Notes: generated from the sequence alone by a model not told the origin. 64,000 nucleotides of DNA from Epiperipatus broadwayi (GCA_028023455.1 JAQFVV010000017.1:3397501-3461500); one strand, 5' to 3'. Positions 11,301-21,694 are shown, counted from the stretch's first letter. Numbers and translations: made by a program.

Positions 11301-12267
11301 TACAAAAAATTAATAGTACAGATTGAAAATTAATTTCTTTCTACATACTTAAAATAATGATCAATACATTTATTAGTTATAATTAAAAATAATAATATAA
11401 AAAATTTGTAAAATTCTCTGCATTAAAATAGATCTTTCTGATTTTGATTCACAGTTATCAGATATTCTTTCTATAGATTGATAAAACAAAACTTGTAATA
11501 TTGTTTAAATTATAGTTTATAAATATTTTGTAATGCATTTAAAATAATTTTTAGTATATAAACAGTGAATAAATTCATAAACTAAATTAATTTTATCATC
11601 TAATTATAGAAAATACAAATATATTAACTCAGTCAATAATCTAGATTTTTATCTGTCATCAAAACACAAAATTTCACTATGTTTTTCTAACCCTAAAAGA
11701 AGTATTTTATGAATAATATAATAAAATTTAAAAATATATAAATAGAAAGACTTTTTTTACTAGGGAGATTTTAAACTGATCCAAAATTTCTTCTACTTAA
11801 TCACTTTTTACTTTTGTTGGATACTTTTACTTCATTAGCTAATTTACTCAGTAATTGCTTACATCTAATTAATTCTTATAAGAAATTGCTCTTTTAAATA
11901 AAAAAATTGAAGAAAAATTAATCCAATAAAATATTGTTTGTTAATTAGCAAAGTTAGGGTTTGACATAAAATATCAACATGTATTTTATTTATTAGAAAT
12001 TTCATCAATCAATCTGCCTTTATATCTTTGCAAAATAAATTTTATTCATGAAAAGTATCAAGACCTCATTCATCTTTACTCCCTTGAATTTATAAAATAA
12101 CATATGAATAAGATACTTCATTGGTGTCTCAAGATTAGTTGTTTGTCTACCAATGTGACATGTCTTAGTCAACAAATATATAAAATAAAAGCTGGTGATT
12201 CTCAACTCACATCAGCTTCAATTATTTCTCAATTTTACTCTCAGCAATTAAAAGTCTAGTACACACA

Positions 12268-12270
<3 letters not shown>
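11301..12270. other. AT-rich, no gene
   Basis: Nearly 1 kb of very AT-rich sequence with only short spurious ORFs on either strand. No recognisable repeat or RNA. Confidence 0.5.
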
Positions 12271-12315
<45 letters not shown>

Positions 12316-12403
12316 TTCCAACCAGTCACCACCTAAACATTCACAGTAAATATAGTAATCAATATTTCTCACTGCTGTCAAGGCAACCTTCTCATCTTTT
12401 TTA

Positions 12404-12448
<45 letters not shown>

Positions 12449-12453
12449 CCCTA

Positions 12454-12493
<40 letters not shown>
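12271..12493. repeat. Three (TA)n arrays
   Basis: TA runs at about 12271-12313, 12409-12446 and 12458-12493. The last two are each followed by aatccctraa, suggesting local duplication of a TA-plus-flank unit. Confidence 0.85.
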
Positions 12494-12494
<1 letters not shown>

Positions 12495-12495
<1 letters not shown>

Positions 12496-13150
12496 CCCTG
12501 AAACATCACAGAGAAACCATCTCATTATTTCCCAACTTCTCTGGGAGTTCAAAGTCAAACAACATGAAAACTAGCATCATCTAGCTTTCCCAACTTTTAC
12601 ATTTTCTCAAATAAATATCAGTTTAATCTGAATAAACTAAAAATACAATGGATATTATAATTAATGGTATTTCCTTTTTGATTAATAAAAACAAGATAAT
12701 AGCTAAATTATCATTGCTCTGTCTCTGTTTTGTTTTAATTTACATTTATCAAAACCAAAATTAGTTTTAATTAATTTAATCTGATAATAACAGAATACAA
12801 AATTAATTATGTAATTAATATGTATTATAAAAAAAAAGAATTTCTTTTAGAAAAAAATATGTTATTTTTGTCACATTAAAAAAAATGATATTTTTCAAAA
12901 TTAGAAATAAAGTAAAATATTTATTTAATAAAGATCTTTTTTATATAATTTTGAATAGTATACAATACTGTAAAAATAACAAATATTGTTACTTAGTCAA
13001 TACTTCAGATATTTCAGTATTCCTTTTAAATAAATATATACCTAAATTTTTGTTGGGTTCATTTCTATTTTTTTTTTTAAACTTTAAATAATATATGCAT
13101 ACACACATAGCATTGTCTAACATGAGATCGGTCCATCTCAACATATATAA
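12495..13150. repeat. Repeat family G, oldest copy
   Basis: Aligns by eye with 14455-15041 and 26598-27196: shared blocks include taataaaaacaagataat, ttcagtattcc-like text and a terminal gatcagtcca-like tract that ends at a TA run. Divergence is large, so this is an older copy of the same ~600 bp repeat. No ORF or structure is obvious. Confidence 0.6.
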
Positions 13151-13738
13151 AAAAGATGGAATAGACTGGATAGTGTATGAAAATATTGTATTGCATTGTA
13201 TATTTTTATTTAAACATATACAGAATATATCTTTTAGTTAAATAAAATTAATTCTGTTTTTTTTAAATATATATATTCTTTTTCACACAGTTATATACTT
13301 CTCATCAACAATGTTTCAAGTATTTTCCATTATTGTAACCATTTATCTCATTGCTAGCCACTCTTTCTTTTTTTTAAATCTTTTCAAGTACACTGGAACA
13401 CAGCAATATTCACTATATTTTGTTCTAAGACCCTTACACCCTTTCTATACCATGTGTAATAGCATTATTGATAAATTTAGATAACAATAAATTACATATT
13501 GTTTACTGAATTACATACTTTATAGAAATACCAAAGTTGTAAATAGTAATAAAGAGCACATATTTTTACACACATACATGTCTAATAAGTTTTCAGTTAT
13601 TATTATTACTTTCATTAATCAATAGAGATCAATATTTGTAATTAAATCTCAAACACATATGTGAGACACATACATGGCATATATTAAAATGTATAAAAAT
13701 AAAACACTTCCATTATTAATTACAAAACAAGTTAATAA
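13151..13738. other. AT-rich, no gene
   Basis: No feature is recognised between the repeat copy and the palindrome. Confidence 0.5.
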
Positions 13739-13800
13739 GCATTTATTTTTATATAGTGCATGTTTACAATTGTAAACATGCACTATATAAAAATAAATGC
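13739..13800. repeat. Perfect 62-bp palindrome
   Basis: 31 bases (13739-13769) are followed without spacer by their exact reverse complement (13770-13800), centred on caa/ttg. The arms contain tatagtgcatgtttac. A perfect spacer-free palindrome can extrude as a cruciform, or it can reflect a recent snap-back event or an assembly fold. Confidence 0.9.
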
Positions 13801-14454
13801 GTATTTACATATGATTAAGTTTCAGTTAGAGTGATGTTTAGTAAATTCTAGACCATTTCACCGACATCATTCATTTAGATATCATAAATAGTAATTTAAA
13901 GTGAGTGTTCCATCCTCATGCTTTTCTTGCCAGTACTTCAGATTTGCTCATATATAAGCATTTGAGTTGCAGGCATAAGTGGATTCATTTTATTCCTGCA
14001 TAAATACTATATCTTGTATTGGAGAGGAAAGTATTCATTTATTATTATTAACACTCACAAAAGTGTATGCACAATTAGCTTGAAAGGCCGATATTTGAAT
14101 GTAAAACAAGTTAAAGTTATTTGTTCCTGATCATTCTTAAACTGAAATGAAATAAGTTCAACAAAATAGATTTTTCCATTATTCTTTAGCATTGTAGTCA
14201 ATAAATGTGCACAATATATATGTATTTTCTCAATAATTGATTTTTTAATCTCTACTCCCATACATATATGAGACAGATATCACAAATGAATAAAATATAT
14301 ATGTGTGACAGTAGATTCCCCTTGTCTGTGTGTCTATCCATAAATAAGGCAGAAATCTATCAAAAATTGCTAGTACAACATCCTGACCAACATATATAAT
14401 GCTAGTCATCTTCAACTTATCAACAGGATAAATAGTGTTGATGTATACATATAT
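13801..14454. other. AT-rich, no gene
   Basis: No coding potential is seen. This sequence directly precedes repeat family G copy 2; the corresponding sequence for copy 3 is hidden by the N gap. Confidence 0.5.
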
Positions 14455-15039
14455 TTACTTCTATGAGTTTAAATTCAACCAACATGGAAACCAGAAACAA
14501 TTCCCCTTACTTTAAAACTGACTTTTTACACAATCTTATTTAAACGGAAGCCACTACGTATAGCAGGTAGGTACATTGAAATTTATAAATAGGATTAACA
14601 TATAAGTATTTTCTACTTTATTAATAAAAACAAGATAATAATTAAATTATATTTATTTTGTTTTTTAATTTACTTTCATCAAAAACAAGTTTTAATTAAA
14701 AAAATATTTATTTATTCTTAAAGTAAAAAACAATTTACAGAATAAACTCTTACATTGTGCATTATAAAGGATGTTTTAGATAAAAGTGTGGGCTTTTTTT
14801 TTTGCTATACTAAAAAAATTTAGAATAACTTGACAATATTTGTACCAGAGGTTTTTCTATATTTAATTTTAAATAATTGCACTATTTCAGAAATATCAAA
14901 TATATTATTATTTAATCAGTATTTCAGTTATGCCAGACTTAACTTTAAATAATTAAATATATGTGTTCATTTTTACTTATCCTTTTAAGATTTAAATATA
15001 CATGCATACACATAAGAGTGTCATGATATCAGTCCAACT

Positions 15040-15041
<2 letters not shown>
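14455..15041. repeat. Repeat family G, copy 2 (left end of duplicated block A)
   Basis: Nearly identical to 26598-27196, including single-base details such as agagtgtcatgatatcagtc just before the TA array. It forms the left part of a duplicated block whose right part is 18710-21642. In this copy the TA array is followed by the RTE element rather than directly by the PLE. Confidence 0.9.

Positions 15042-15113
<72 letters not shown>
15042..15113. repeat. (TA)n array at RTE 3' end
   Basis: About 72 bp of pure TA, abutting the catcat tail of the RTE element. The same array occurs at 27197-27247 in duplicated block B, where no RTE follows. Confidence 0.95.
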
Positions 15114-15115
<2 letters not shown>

Positions 15116-15121
15116 TCATTA

Positions 15122-18109
15122 TCAACCATTATCAATCCACTGCAGGATGAAGGTCTCTCCAAGTTTAATCCATCTTCTCCGATCTTTAGCTTCTCTTCTC
15201 CACATCACCCCTACACATTTTCTTATTTCATCCATCCATCTTACATGTGGTCTCCTTCTAGGTCTTTTACAATCTCTTGGAATCCAGTTTAAAATTTCAA
15301 TTGTCCATCTATTATCATCTCTTCTAGCAATATGTCCAGCCCAACTCCACTTCAATCTTTTAATTTTTTCAATGAGGTCAGTAACACCTGTTTGTTCTCT
15401 TACCCATACATTGCGTTTTCGATCTCTTCTTGTTACTCCCAACATACATCTCTCCATACTTCTTTGAGTGGTCTGAAGTCTCTGCATTGATCTTCTATTA
15501 AGTGTCCAAATCTCAGATCCATAAGTAAGAACTGGTAAAACACATTTGTTAAAAACCTTTCTTTTCAAACACATAGGCATATTTCCTTTTAATATCAAGT
15601 TATTTCTACCAAAAGCACTCCAACCAAGTTTAATTCTATGATTAATTTCCTCTATTATGTTTCCATCTGTATTAATAATCTGACCAAGGTATTTGTAACT
15701 CTTAACTTCTTCTAATTCATCATAATCAATCTTTATTTTCATATTTTGAGCAAATCGATTAAACATTACTTTAGTCTTTTTAGCATTTATCTTTAGTCCT
15801 ACTTTCCTACTTTCATCTGATAACTCCTGCAACATTTCCTGCAGCTTGGAAGCATTATTTGCAAAAACAACTACATCATCTGCAAAATCTAAATGACTTA
15901 AATAATCTCCATTTACTTTCACTCCTTTAGTTTCCCATTTTAATCCACAAAATACTTCTTGCAGCACTGCTGTAAAAAGTTTTGGAGATATGGAGTCACC
16001 TTGTCTTACACCTTTCTCCATGTTGACTTTCCCAGTATCATTATGTAATCTAATTGTTGCTGTTGCATTTTTATAAATATTCTTTAAAATATGACAATAT
16101 CCTGGATCTATACCTTGATGATCCAATGCTTTAATCACTGAAGAAATGTTTATAGAATCAAATGCCTTTTCATAATCTACAAATCCAAAACACAATGACA
16201 ACTCATATTCATTTGTCCTTTCTATAACTTCTCTCAATACTTGAATATGATCTACTGTACTAAAACCACTTTTAAATCCAGCTTGTTCTCTTGGTTGGTG
16301 AAAATCCAAGGTTCTCTGTAGACGAGTTGTAATTATCTTGGTAAAATTTTTATATAAAACTGATAAAAAGCTGATAGGTCTGTAATTTCTAATATCTTCT
16401 TTATCACCTTTTTTAAATATTAATATTATTACTGCATTCTTCCAATCATCCGGTACATCTTTATCATTTAGACATTTGGTATATAACTTTGCTAATATTT
16501 TTTCTGTTTCTTCACCTGCTTCTTTTAATATATCAATTATAATTCCATCATTACCTGGAGCCTTTCCTTTTTTCATACATTTAATTGCATTTCTCACTTC
16601 TTCATTTAAAATTCTGGGCAATTCGGAAGATGTAATAGATATAGGAGGTACTTGTTCTTTATTACTATATAATTCTCGATAAAAATCTTCTACCAAATTC
16701 ATAATGTCATCCCTCTTTTTAGTAATAATTCCATCTTTTTTCCTTATTGCAGATATAAATTTCCTACCAATATCAAAATGTTGTTTTACATTCTTAAGAC
16801 TTTTATTTTCTTCTACAGCTTTTCTTGCTAATTCACAGTTATACTTTCTTATATCATTTTCAACTCTTTTCCGCACCATTTTACAAAATTCGAGATATTC
16901 AATTCTTTTTAATGCATCATTCTTGCATATCTTCATATTCCTTCTTTTCTTCATAAGTTCTCTAGTCTCAGTAGAAATTTTATTAGTCAATTGCTGCTTT
17001 TTTCTACCAGCTATCTTTGTTGCAGTTTTTAAAAGTGTATCAGTTATTTTCATATTAATTTCATTCAAATCTGTATCATGTTCAAAATCTCCTAACACTT
17101 GAAACCTATTTGTAGATTCTAATTTAAATTCATTAGAATGTTTCTGAAGATTAGGAATGTCAACGGTAAATATAGTTTTTCTTAATAATTTTTGTCTCTC
17201 TAGTTTTACATTAACACGTATCTTACACCTTACTAATCGATGATCACTTACTGTGATAAATTTATTAAGAACATTACAATCTTGAAATATGTATTTTCTG
17301 TTAGTCAAAATATAATCCAATTCTGCTGTACCTTCATTTGGATGCTTCCATGTCCATTTCCTTTTAACATTTTTCTCAAAAAATGAATTCATAATATAAA
17401 GTTTTTCCTTCTCTGCAAACTCCACAAGTCTATGTCCTCTCTCATTTCTATTACCATAACCAAAATTACCTACAGCAATTTCATCTTTCATTTGTTTACC
17501 AATTCTAGCATTAAAGTCTCCCATCACAATTTTAAAATGTTGTTTACTCTGATCAAAAACCTTTTGTACATCCATATAAAAATCTTCTACTACTTCATCA
17601 CTATGAGAACTTGTTGGGGCATAAACTTGAATTATCTGCATTTGGTATCTGCTATTAAGTTGTATAACTAATCTTGCCACTCTGTCCGATACACCATCAA
17701 TCTCCACAATATTGTTCTTCCCCTTTTTATTTATAATGAATCCTACTCCACTTGTATTTTCAATATTTGTGCCTTTATAATAGAGCATATGTCCACTTTT
17801 TAAATCAATTGTCTCTTCACCTTTTCTTCTAACTTCACAAAGTCCAATAATATCCCATTTAATATAAGAGAGTTCTTCTTCTAATTCTTGCAATCTTCCT
17901 TCACTTGAAAGTGATCTGCAGTTGTAAGTACCTAAATAAAAAGTCGTCATCAAATGGCAGCCTGGGTCCGCCTCCAGGATATTCTTAGCACCCTCCGCCT
18001 TCGGCCACCAACCGCTGCCTTGGTTGGTGACTTTACAGCCTCCTGGGATTAAGGGCCATGCTTTATTTTTGTCTGTCATAATTGTATAATTGGGAAAAAT
18101 CTTTATCAT
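15122..18109 (-). CDS. RTE-type endonuclease/reverse transcriptase, 995 aa
   Basis: The protein nicks target DNA and copies its RNA at the nick. An APE-type endonuclease spans about residues 58-300: TYN 61-63, Glu92 in LCEVRR, YAPT 163-166, Asp198/Asn200 in MGDFNA, Asp265 in AELDYILTN, and SDH 288-290. The RT spans about 500-800: KKGKAPGNDG, RNYRPIS, Asp645 in FVDYEKAFDS, GVRQGDSISP, and the active site FADD at 742-745. The C-terminal block (about 905-995) has RWTIEI.NW.PRD and RWMDEIRKC typical of RTE/BovB proteins. No stop or frameshift occurs and all catalytic residues I can check are present, so it may be young. The first Met is used; a Met at residue 54, just before the endonuclease, is an alternative start. 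Confidence 0.92.
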   Translation of the reverse strand: MIKIFPNYTIMTDKNKAWPLIPGGCKVTNQGSGWWPKAEGAKNILEADPGCHLMTTFYLGTYNCRSLSSEGRLQELEEELSYIKWDIIGLCEVRRKGEETIDLKSGHMLYYKGTNIENTSGVGFIINKKGKNNIVEIDGVSDRVARLVIQLNSRYQMQIIQVYAPTSSHSDEVVEDFYMDVQKVFDQSKQHFKIVMGDFNARIGKQMKDEIAVGNFGYGNRNERGHRLVEFAEKEKLYIMNSFFEKNVKRKWTWKHPNEGTAELDYILTNRKYIFQDCNVLNKFITVSDHRLVRCKIRVNVKLERQKLLRKTIFTVDIPNLQKHSNEFKLESTNRFQVLGDFEHDTDLNEINMKITDTLLKTATKIAGRKKQQLTNKISTETRELMKKRRNMKICKNDALKRIEYLEFCKMVRKRVENDIRKYNCELARKAVEENKSLKNVKQHFDIGRKFISAIRKKDGIITKKRDDIMNLVEDFYRELYSNKEQVPPISITSSELPRILNEEVRNAIKCMKKGKAPGNDGIIIDILKEAGEETEKILAKLYTKCLNDKDVPDDWKNAVIILIFKKGDKEDIRNYRPISFLSVLYKNFTKIITTRLQRTLDFHQPREQAGFKSGFSTVDHIQVLREVIERTNEYELSLCFGFVDYEKAFDSINISSVIKALDHQGIDPGYCHILKNIYKNATATIRLHNDTGKVNMEKGVRQGDSISPKLFTAVLQEVFCGLKWETKGVKVNGDYLSHLDFADDVVVFANNASKLQEMLQELSDESRKVGLKINAKKTKVMFNRFAQNMKIKIDYDELEEVKSYKYLGQIINTDGNIIEEINHRIKLGWSAFGRNNLILKGNMPMCLKRKVFNKCVLPVLTYGSEIWTLNRRSMQRLQTTQRSMERCMLGVTRRDRKRNVWVREQTGVTDLIEKIKRLKWSWAGHIARRDDNRWTIEILNWIPRDCKRPRRRPHVRWMDEIRKCVGVMWRREAKDRRRWIKLGETFILQWIDNG

Positions 18110-18402
18110 TTACACAAACATTCATTCTGCCTTATCAGGCACTGAGAAGAAAGACCATGGTGTTTCTTGATCTTAAACTCAGAGGTAAAAAGCCAATAAA
18201 CTCACCACGCTGGCTAATGCGTGTTGGTGAGCAGCCCATCCATATTCGTATACTATATGAATAAACATATAGTAATAACAGCTGCAACAACAAGAACGTA
18301 TGGAGTGGACATTAGGAATTTGCCATGCTCGGTTCCTTTAAGGCCTCCAAGAGGAATCAAAGGGTCTCCTTTCAGTTAATAGCAAACTCCTTTCTGCAGC
18401 CA
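18110..18402 (-). promoter_or_regulatory. RTE 5' leader
   Basis: This stretch lies between the ORF start and the (TA)n at 18403 and is less AT-rich than its surroundings (ccaacacgcattagccagcg on the minus strand). Non-LTR elements carry an internal promoter in this position; that is an inference from the family, as no promoter motif was recognised. Confidence 0.45.
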
Positions 18403-18505
18403 TATATATATATATTTATATATATTAATTCTAATGTTTTCAAAGATAAAAGATGTCATATTATTATTACTATTTGCGAGATATTCCGTGTAGTGAAAAA
18501 GCTAA

Positions 18506-18549
18506 ATGATGACGTTTCAGTACAATATCAAGTACCTTCCTCAGAGCGT
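18506..18549 (-). ncRNA. Hammerhead ribozyme motif, PLE type
   Basis: Minus strand: CUGAGGA, stem II A-G-GUAC/GUAC-U with loop UUGAUAUU, GAAA, ACGU then C17. Core and stem III are intact. Stem I is damaged (AUCAU where other copies have AGCAU). Confidence 0.65.
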
Positions 18550-18577
18550 CCTCTTTCTCAAATCTTTGAGAAAGAGG

Positions 18578-18624
18578 ATGCTCTGAGGAAGGTAGTACTT
18601 GATATTGTACTGAAATGTCAGCAT
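18578..18624 (+). ncRNA. Hammerhead ribozyme motif, PLE type
   Basis: Stem I AUGCU (18578-18582) pairs perfectly with AGCAU (18620-18624). CUGAGGA at 18583-18589, stem II GUAC/GUAC, GAAA at 18612-18615, then AUGU and C17 at 18619. Predicted cleavage is between 18619 and 18620. Stem II has a small insertion (ggtagtac) relative to other copies. Confidence 0.75.
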
Positions 18625-18672
18625 TTAGCTTTTTCACTACACAGAATATCCCGCAAATAGTAATAATAATAT

Positions 18673-18675
<3 letters not shown>

Positions 18676-18709
<34 letters not shown>
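18676..18709. repeat. (TA)n array at PLE 3' end
   Basis: 34 bp of TA between the mini foldback and the minus-strand PLE copy of block A. Confidence 0.9.
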
Positions 18710-18712
<3 letters not shown>

Positions 18713-19995
18713 TTCTAATATTTTCATGGATAAAAGATGTCATATTATTATTACTATTTGCGGGATATTCCGTGTAGTGAAAAAGCTAAATGCTGACATT
18801 TCAGTACAATATCAAGGACCTTCCTCAGAGCATCCTCTTTCTCAAATCATAAGAATGCACATGAGATTTAAAATTGTTTTTATCGTTTTCTTTCTTTTCA
18901 TATTTAAATTCTATTGGTTGAGAAGTTTTAAAATTTTTTATTTTCTCTTCCAATAACTTCTTCCAAATGTTGTTAATCTTCTTTAATTCACACCTTTCAT
19001 TTATGCTCTTGGGCCTTTTAAAAATCTCTATAGCTTCTCTTAGCAATCTCTGGTCATATTGTTCAATTTTTGCTAAAATATTTGTTTTTTCAAAATTGAT
19101 ATCATGATTTGTTAATTTTATATGAGAATAAATAGCTGATGAATTGGATTTTTCTCTCACTGCCAGAATGTGTTCTTCCTTTCTAATATTTATTCTACGA
19201 TTAGTCTGTCCTATATATGTATGTGGACAGACCCTACATGGAATTTCATATACACCATGACACTCCAAAGCAATTTTATCTTTAGGAAGTGGAAATATTT
19301 CACTAATTTTTTATAAGTAGTGTAAATTGTGTGAATATTATTATTTTTTAAAATGTTACCAATTCTATCAGTTACTCCTTTTATATATGGCAAAATTGTC
19401 TTAATTTTTGATGTATCAAAATCTTTTTTTTGATATGTATAAGCCCTATTAATAATGTTGTAATTAAAACCGTTATGAAGAAGCATTTTATTAGTAGCAA
19501 AAAGGTCCTGGTGAAAATGGCTATCATCAGAAAGTCTCTTTGTTCTATCCAATAATGTCTTTGCTACTGAAAATAGTTGTGCAGGATGGTGATGAGAGAA
19601 AAAATGCAGATATCTCCCAGCGTGTGTTGGTTTTTTATATATACCATGGGATAAAGAACCATCTTCCCTTCTTTCAATCAAAACATCTAAAAAAGGTAAT
19701 TGATTATTATTTTCTATTTCCATGGTAAATTTAATATTGTTGTGAAAAGAGTTTAAAAAATTAAAATGTCATCAAGAGCATGCTTGCCATGAGGCCAAAT
19801 AACAAAGATATCATCAACATACCTCAGCCATATAGATGGTTTTTTATCTGCTAAAGTCAAAATTTTATTTTCCAAATCCTCCATAAAAATAGAAGCTAAT
19901 GCTGGAGAAAGTGGTGAACCCATAGCTAGACCTGATGTTTGTTTATACATCTGCCCATCAAAAACAAAAAATGTATTCGATAAGCAGTGTTCAAT
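18710..19995 (-). pseudogene. Penelope-like element, block A, minus arm (RT + GIY-YIG)
   Basis: PLEs encode a reverse transcriptase fused to a GIY-YIG nuclease. On the minus strand, translation starts at the junction with LAMGSPLSP and YVDDIFVIWP (RT motifs B and C, 19790-19940), continues through the thumb, and ends with GVYEIPCRVC and YIGQTNRRINIRKEEH (19160-19265), then a K/E-rich tail to the stop at 18825-18827. Two frameshifts split it. The element is 5' truncated: the RT motif A region and everything before it are missing. It faces an almost identical plus-strand copy at 20011. Confidence 0.9.
18790..18833 (-). ncRNA. Hammerhead ribozyme motif overlapping PLE stop codon
   Basis: Stem I AUGCU/AGCAU is complete. 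CUGAGGA is the complement of 18822-18828, GAAA the complement of 18799-18802, and stem III AUGU with C17. One strand of stem II carries a change (GGUCC for GGUAC). The UGA stop of the PLE ORF is bases U4-G5-A6 of the ribozyme core. Confidence 0.75.
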
Positions 19996-20010
19996 TTTGC
20001 TGTGGTTTTG

Positions 20011-21265
20011 ATTGAACACTGCTTATCGAATACATTTTTTGCTTTTGATGGGCAGATGTATAAACAAACATCAGGTCTAGCTATGGGTTCACCAATTTCT
20101 CCAGCATTAGCTTCTATTTTTATGGAGGATTTGGAAAATAAAATTTTGACTTTAGCAGTTAAAAAACCATCTATATGGCTGAGGTATGTTGATGATACCT
20201 TTGTTATTTGGCCTCATGGCTAGCATGCTCTTGATGATTTTTTTTAATTTTTTAAACTCTTTTTACAACAATATTAAATTTACCATGGAAATAGAAAATA
20301 ATAATCAATTACCTTTTTTTAGATGTTTTGATTGAAAGAAGGGAAGATGGTTCTTTATCCCATGGTATATATAAAAAACCAACACACGCTGGGAGATATC
20401 TGCATTTTTTCTCTCATCACCATCCTGCACAACTATTTTCAGTAGCAAAGACATTATTGGATAGAACAAAGAGACTTTCTGATGATAGCCATTTTCACCA
20501 GGACCTTTTTGCTACTAATAAAATGCTTCTTCATAACGGTCTTAATTACAACATTATTAATAGGGCTTATACATATCAAAAGAAAAGATTTTGATACATC
20601 AAAAATTAAGACAATTTTGCCATATATAAAAGGAGTAACTGATAGAATTGGTAACATTTTAAAAAATAATAATAATCACACAATTTACACTACTTATAAA
20701 AAAATTAGTGAAATATTTCCACTTCCTAAAGATAAAATTGCGTTGGAGTATCATGGTGTATATGAAATTCCATGTAGGGTCTGTCCACATACATATATAT
20801 GACAGACTACTCATAGAATAAATATTAGAAAGAAAGAACACATTCTGGTAGTGAGAGAAAAATTCAATTCATCAGCTATTTATTCTCATATAAAATTAAC
20901 AAATCATGATATCAATTTTGAAAAAACAAATATTTTAGCAAAAATTGAACAATATGACCAGAGATTGCTAAGAGAAGCTATAGAGATTTTTAAAAGGTCC
21001 AAGAGCATAAATAAAAGTTGTGAATTAAAGAAGATTAACAACATTTGGAAGAAGTTATTGGAAGAGAAAAAAAAAAATTTAAAACTTCTCAACCAATAGA
21101 ATTTAAATATGAGGAGAAAGAAAATGATAAAAACGATTTTAAATCTCACGTGCATTCTTATGATTTGAGAAAGAGGACGCTCTGAGGAAGGTACTTGATA
21201 TTGTACTGAAACATCAGCATTTAGCTTTTTCACTACACGGAATATCTGGCAAATAGTAATAATAA
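20011..21265 (+). pseudogene. Penelope-like element, block A, plus arm
   Basis: Mirror image of the minus arm, starting at the same codon after a 15-nt spacer (19996-20010). It shows LAMGSPISP and YVDDTFVIWP, then a nonsense change at 20221-20223 (the block B plus arm has a Lys codon). Further frameshifts follow, and a second stop falls inside the YIG motif near 20800. It retains the K/E-rich tail and the 3' terminus, which ends at a short TA tract. Confidence 0.9.
21177..21220 (+). ncRNA. Hammerhead ribozyme motif, PLE type
   Basis: CUGAGGA at 21182-21188, stem II GUAC/GUAC, GAAA at 21208-21211, then CAU and C17 at 21215. Stem I ACGCU/AGCAU has one mismatch. The 15.2-16.2 pair of stem III is C-A, so this copy is weakened. 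Confidence 0.65.
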
Positions 21266-21371
21266 TATGACATATATATATATTCAAATTTGCTTATGTT
21301 TGTTCATCTGCATACTAAAGTGGGTTTTTTCTTCTTTGTAACCTAAAACTGAGTATACTTTTGGTGAAGTT

Positions 21372-21481
21372 TTTTTTTTTTTTAAGTGTCAGAGCATCAG
21401 CCGGGATGTGAACCCACAACCCAGGCAACTGCCTGCAAGTGCAAGACCATCATGCCGACCTCTCGACCACTAATGCAAGAC
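21372..21481 (-). mobile_element. tRNA-derived SINE with 15-bp target duplication
   Basis: Flanked by the direct repeat acttttggtgaagtt at 21357-21371 and 21482-21496. On the minus strand a tRNA-like body (21394-21476) has a complete 7-bp acceptor stem, GCATTAG/CTGATGC, and a B-box-like GGGTTCACATCCC, and is followed by a short spacer and a poly(A) tract. The target duplication and poly(A) point to LINE-mediated insertion. The identical insertion in block B shows it predates the duplication. Confidence 0.85.
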
Positions 21482-21639
21482 ACTTTTGGTGAAGTTGATG
21501 GTGAATTTGACCAAATGTACACTTAGCTTTAGGCTACAAAGAAGGAAGAAACCACTTCCTTACAAAGATGAACAAATGTGTGCAAATGTGAATTACAACT
21601 AAAAAGAAAGGGAAAAATCATTATTATGTGTATACATTA

Positions 21640-21642
<3 letters not shown>

Positions 21643-21691
<49 letters not shown>
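21643..21691. repeat. (TA)n array, right boundary of duplicated block A
   Basis: About 49 bp of TA. Homology with block B (to about 30182) stops at this array; the sequences beyond differ completely. Confidence 0.9.

Positions 21692-21694
<3 letters not shown>

Larger units (their letters stand above)
15114..18402 (-). mobile_element. Near full-length RTE/BovB-type non-LTR retrotransposon
   Basis: A ~3.3 kb LINE on the minus strand consists of about 290 bp of 5' leader, one 995-codon ORF and essentially no 3' UTR: the TGA stop is followed by a short (ATG)n-like tail. The 3' microsatellite tail, single ORF with APE endonuclease plus RT, and the C-terminal Trp/Arg-rich block are typical of the RTE clade. 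Both ends meet (TA)n tracts (15042-15113 and about 18403-18427), so any target duplication is hidden. Duplicated block B lacks it. Truncated relatives are at 49284-49584, 59700-59912 and 61806-61962. Confidence 0.9.
18430..18675. mobile_element. Mini foldback made of two PLE 3' ends
   Basis: 18430-18550 is the PLE 3' terminus on the minus strand and 18563-18675 is the same terminus on the plus strand, joined head to head after the last few codons of the ORF. Each side keeps its hammerhead motif. All coding sequence is missing, so this is a non-autonomous, internally deleted version of the inverted PLE pair next door. It is absent from block B. Confidence 0.8.

Noticed and set aside
15002-15292. 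Plus-strand frame with a long Ile-Tyr run
   Set aside because: The run is a translation of the (TA)n array, and the rest is antisense to the RTE ORF.
16476-17671. Several hydrophobic plus-strand frames of 68-132 codons
   Set aside because: They are antisense to the 995-codon RTE ORF and reflect its Lys/Glu-rich coding strand.
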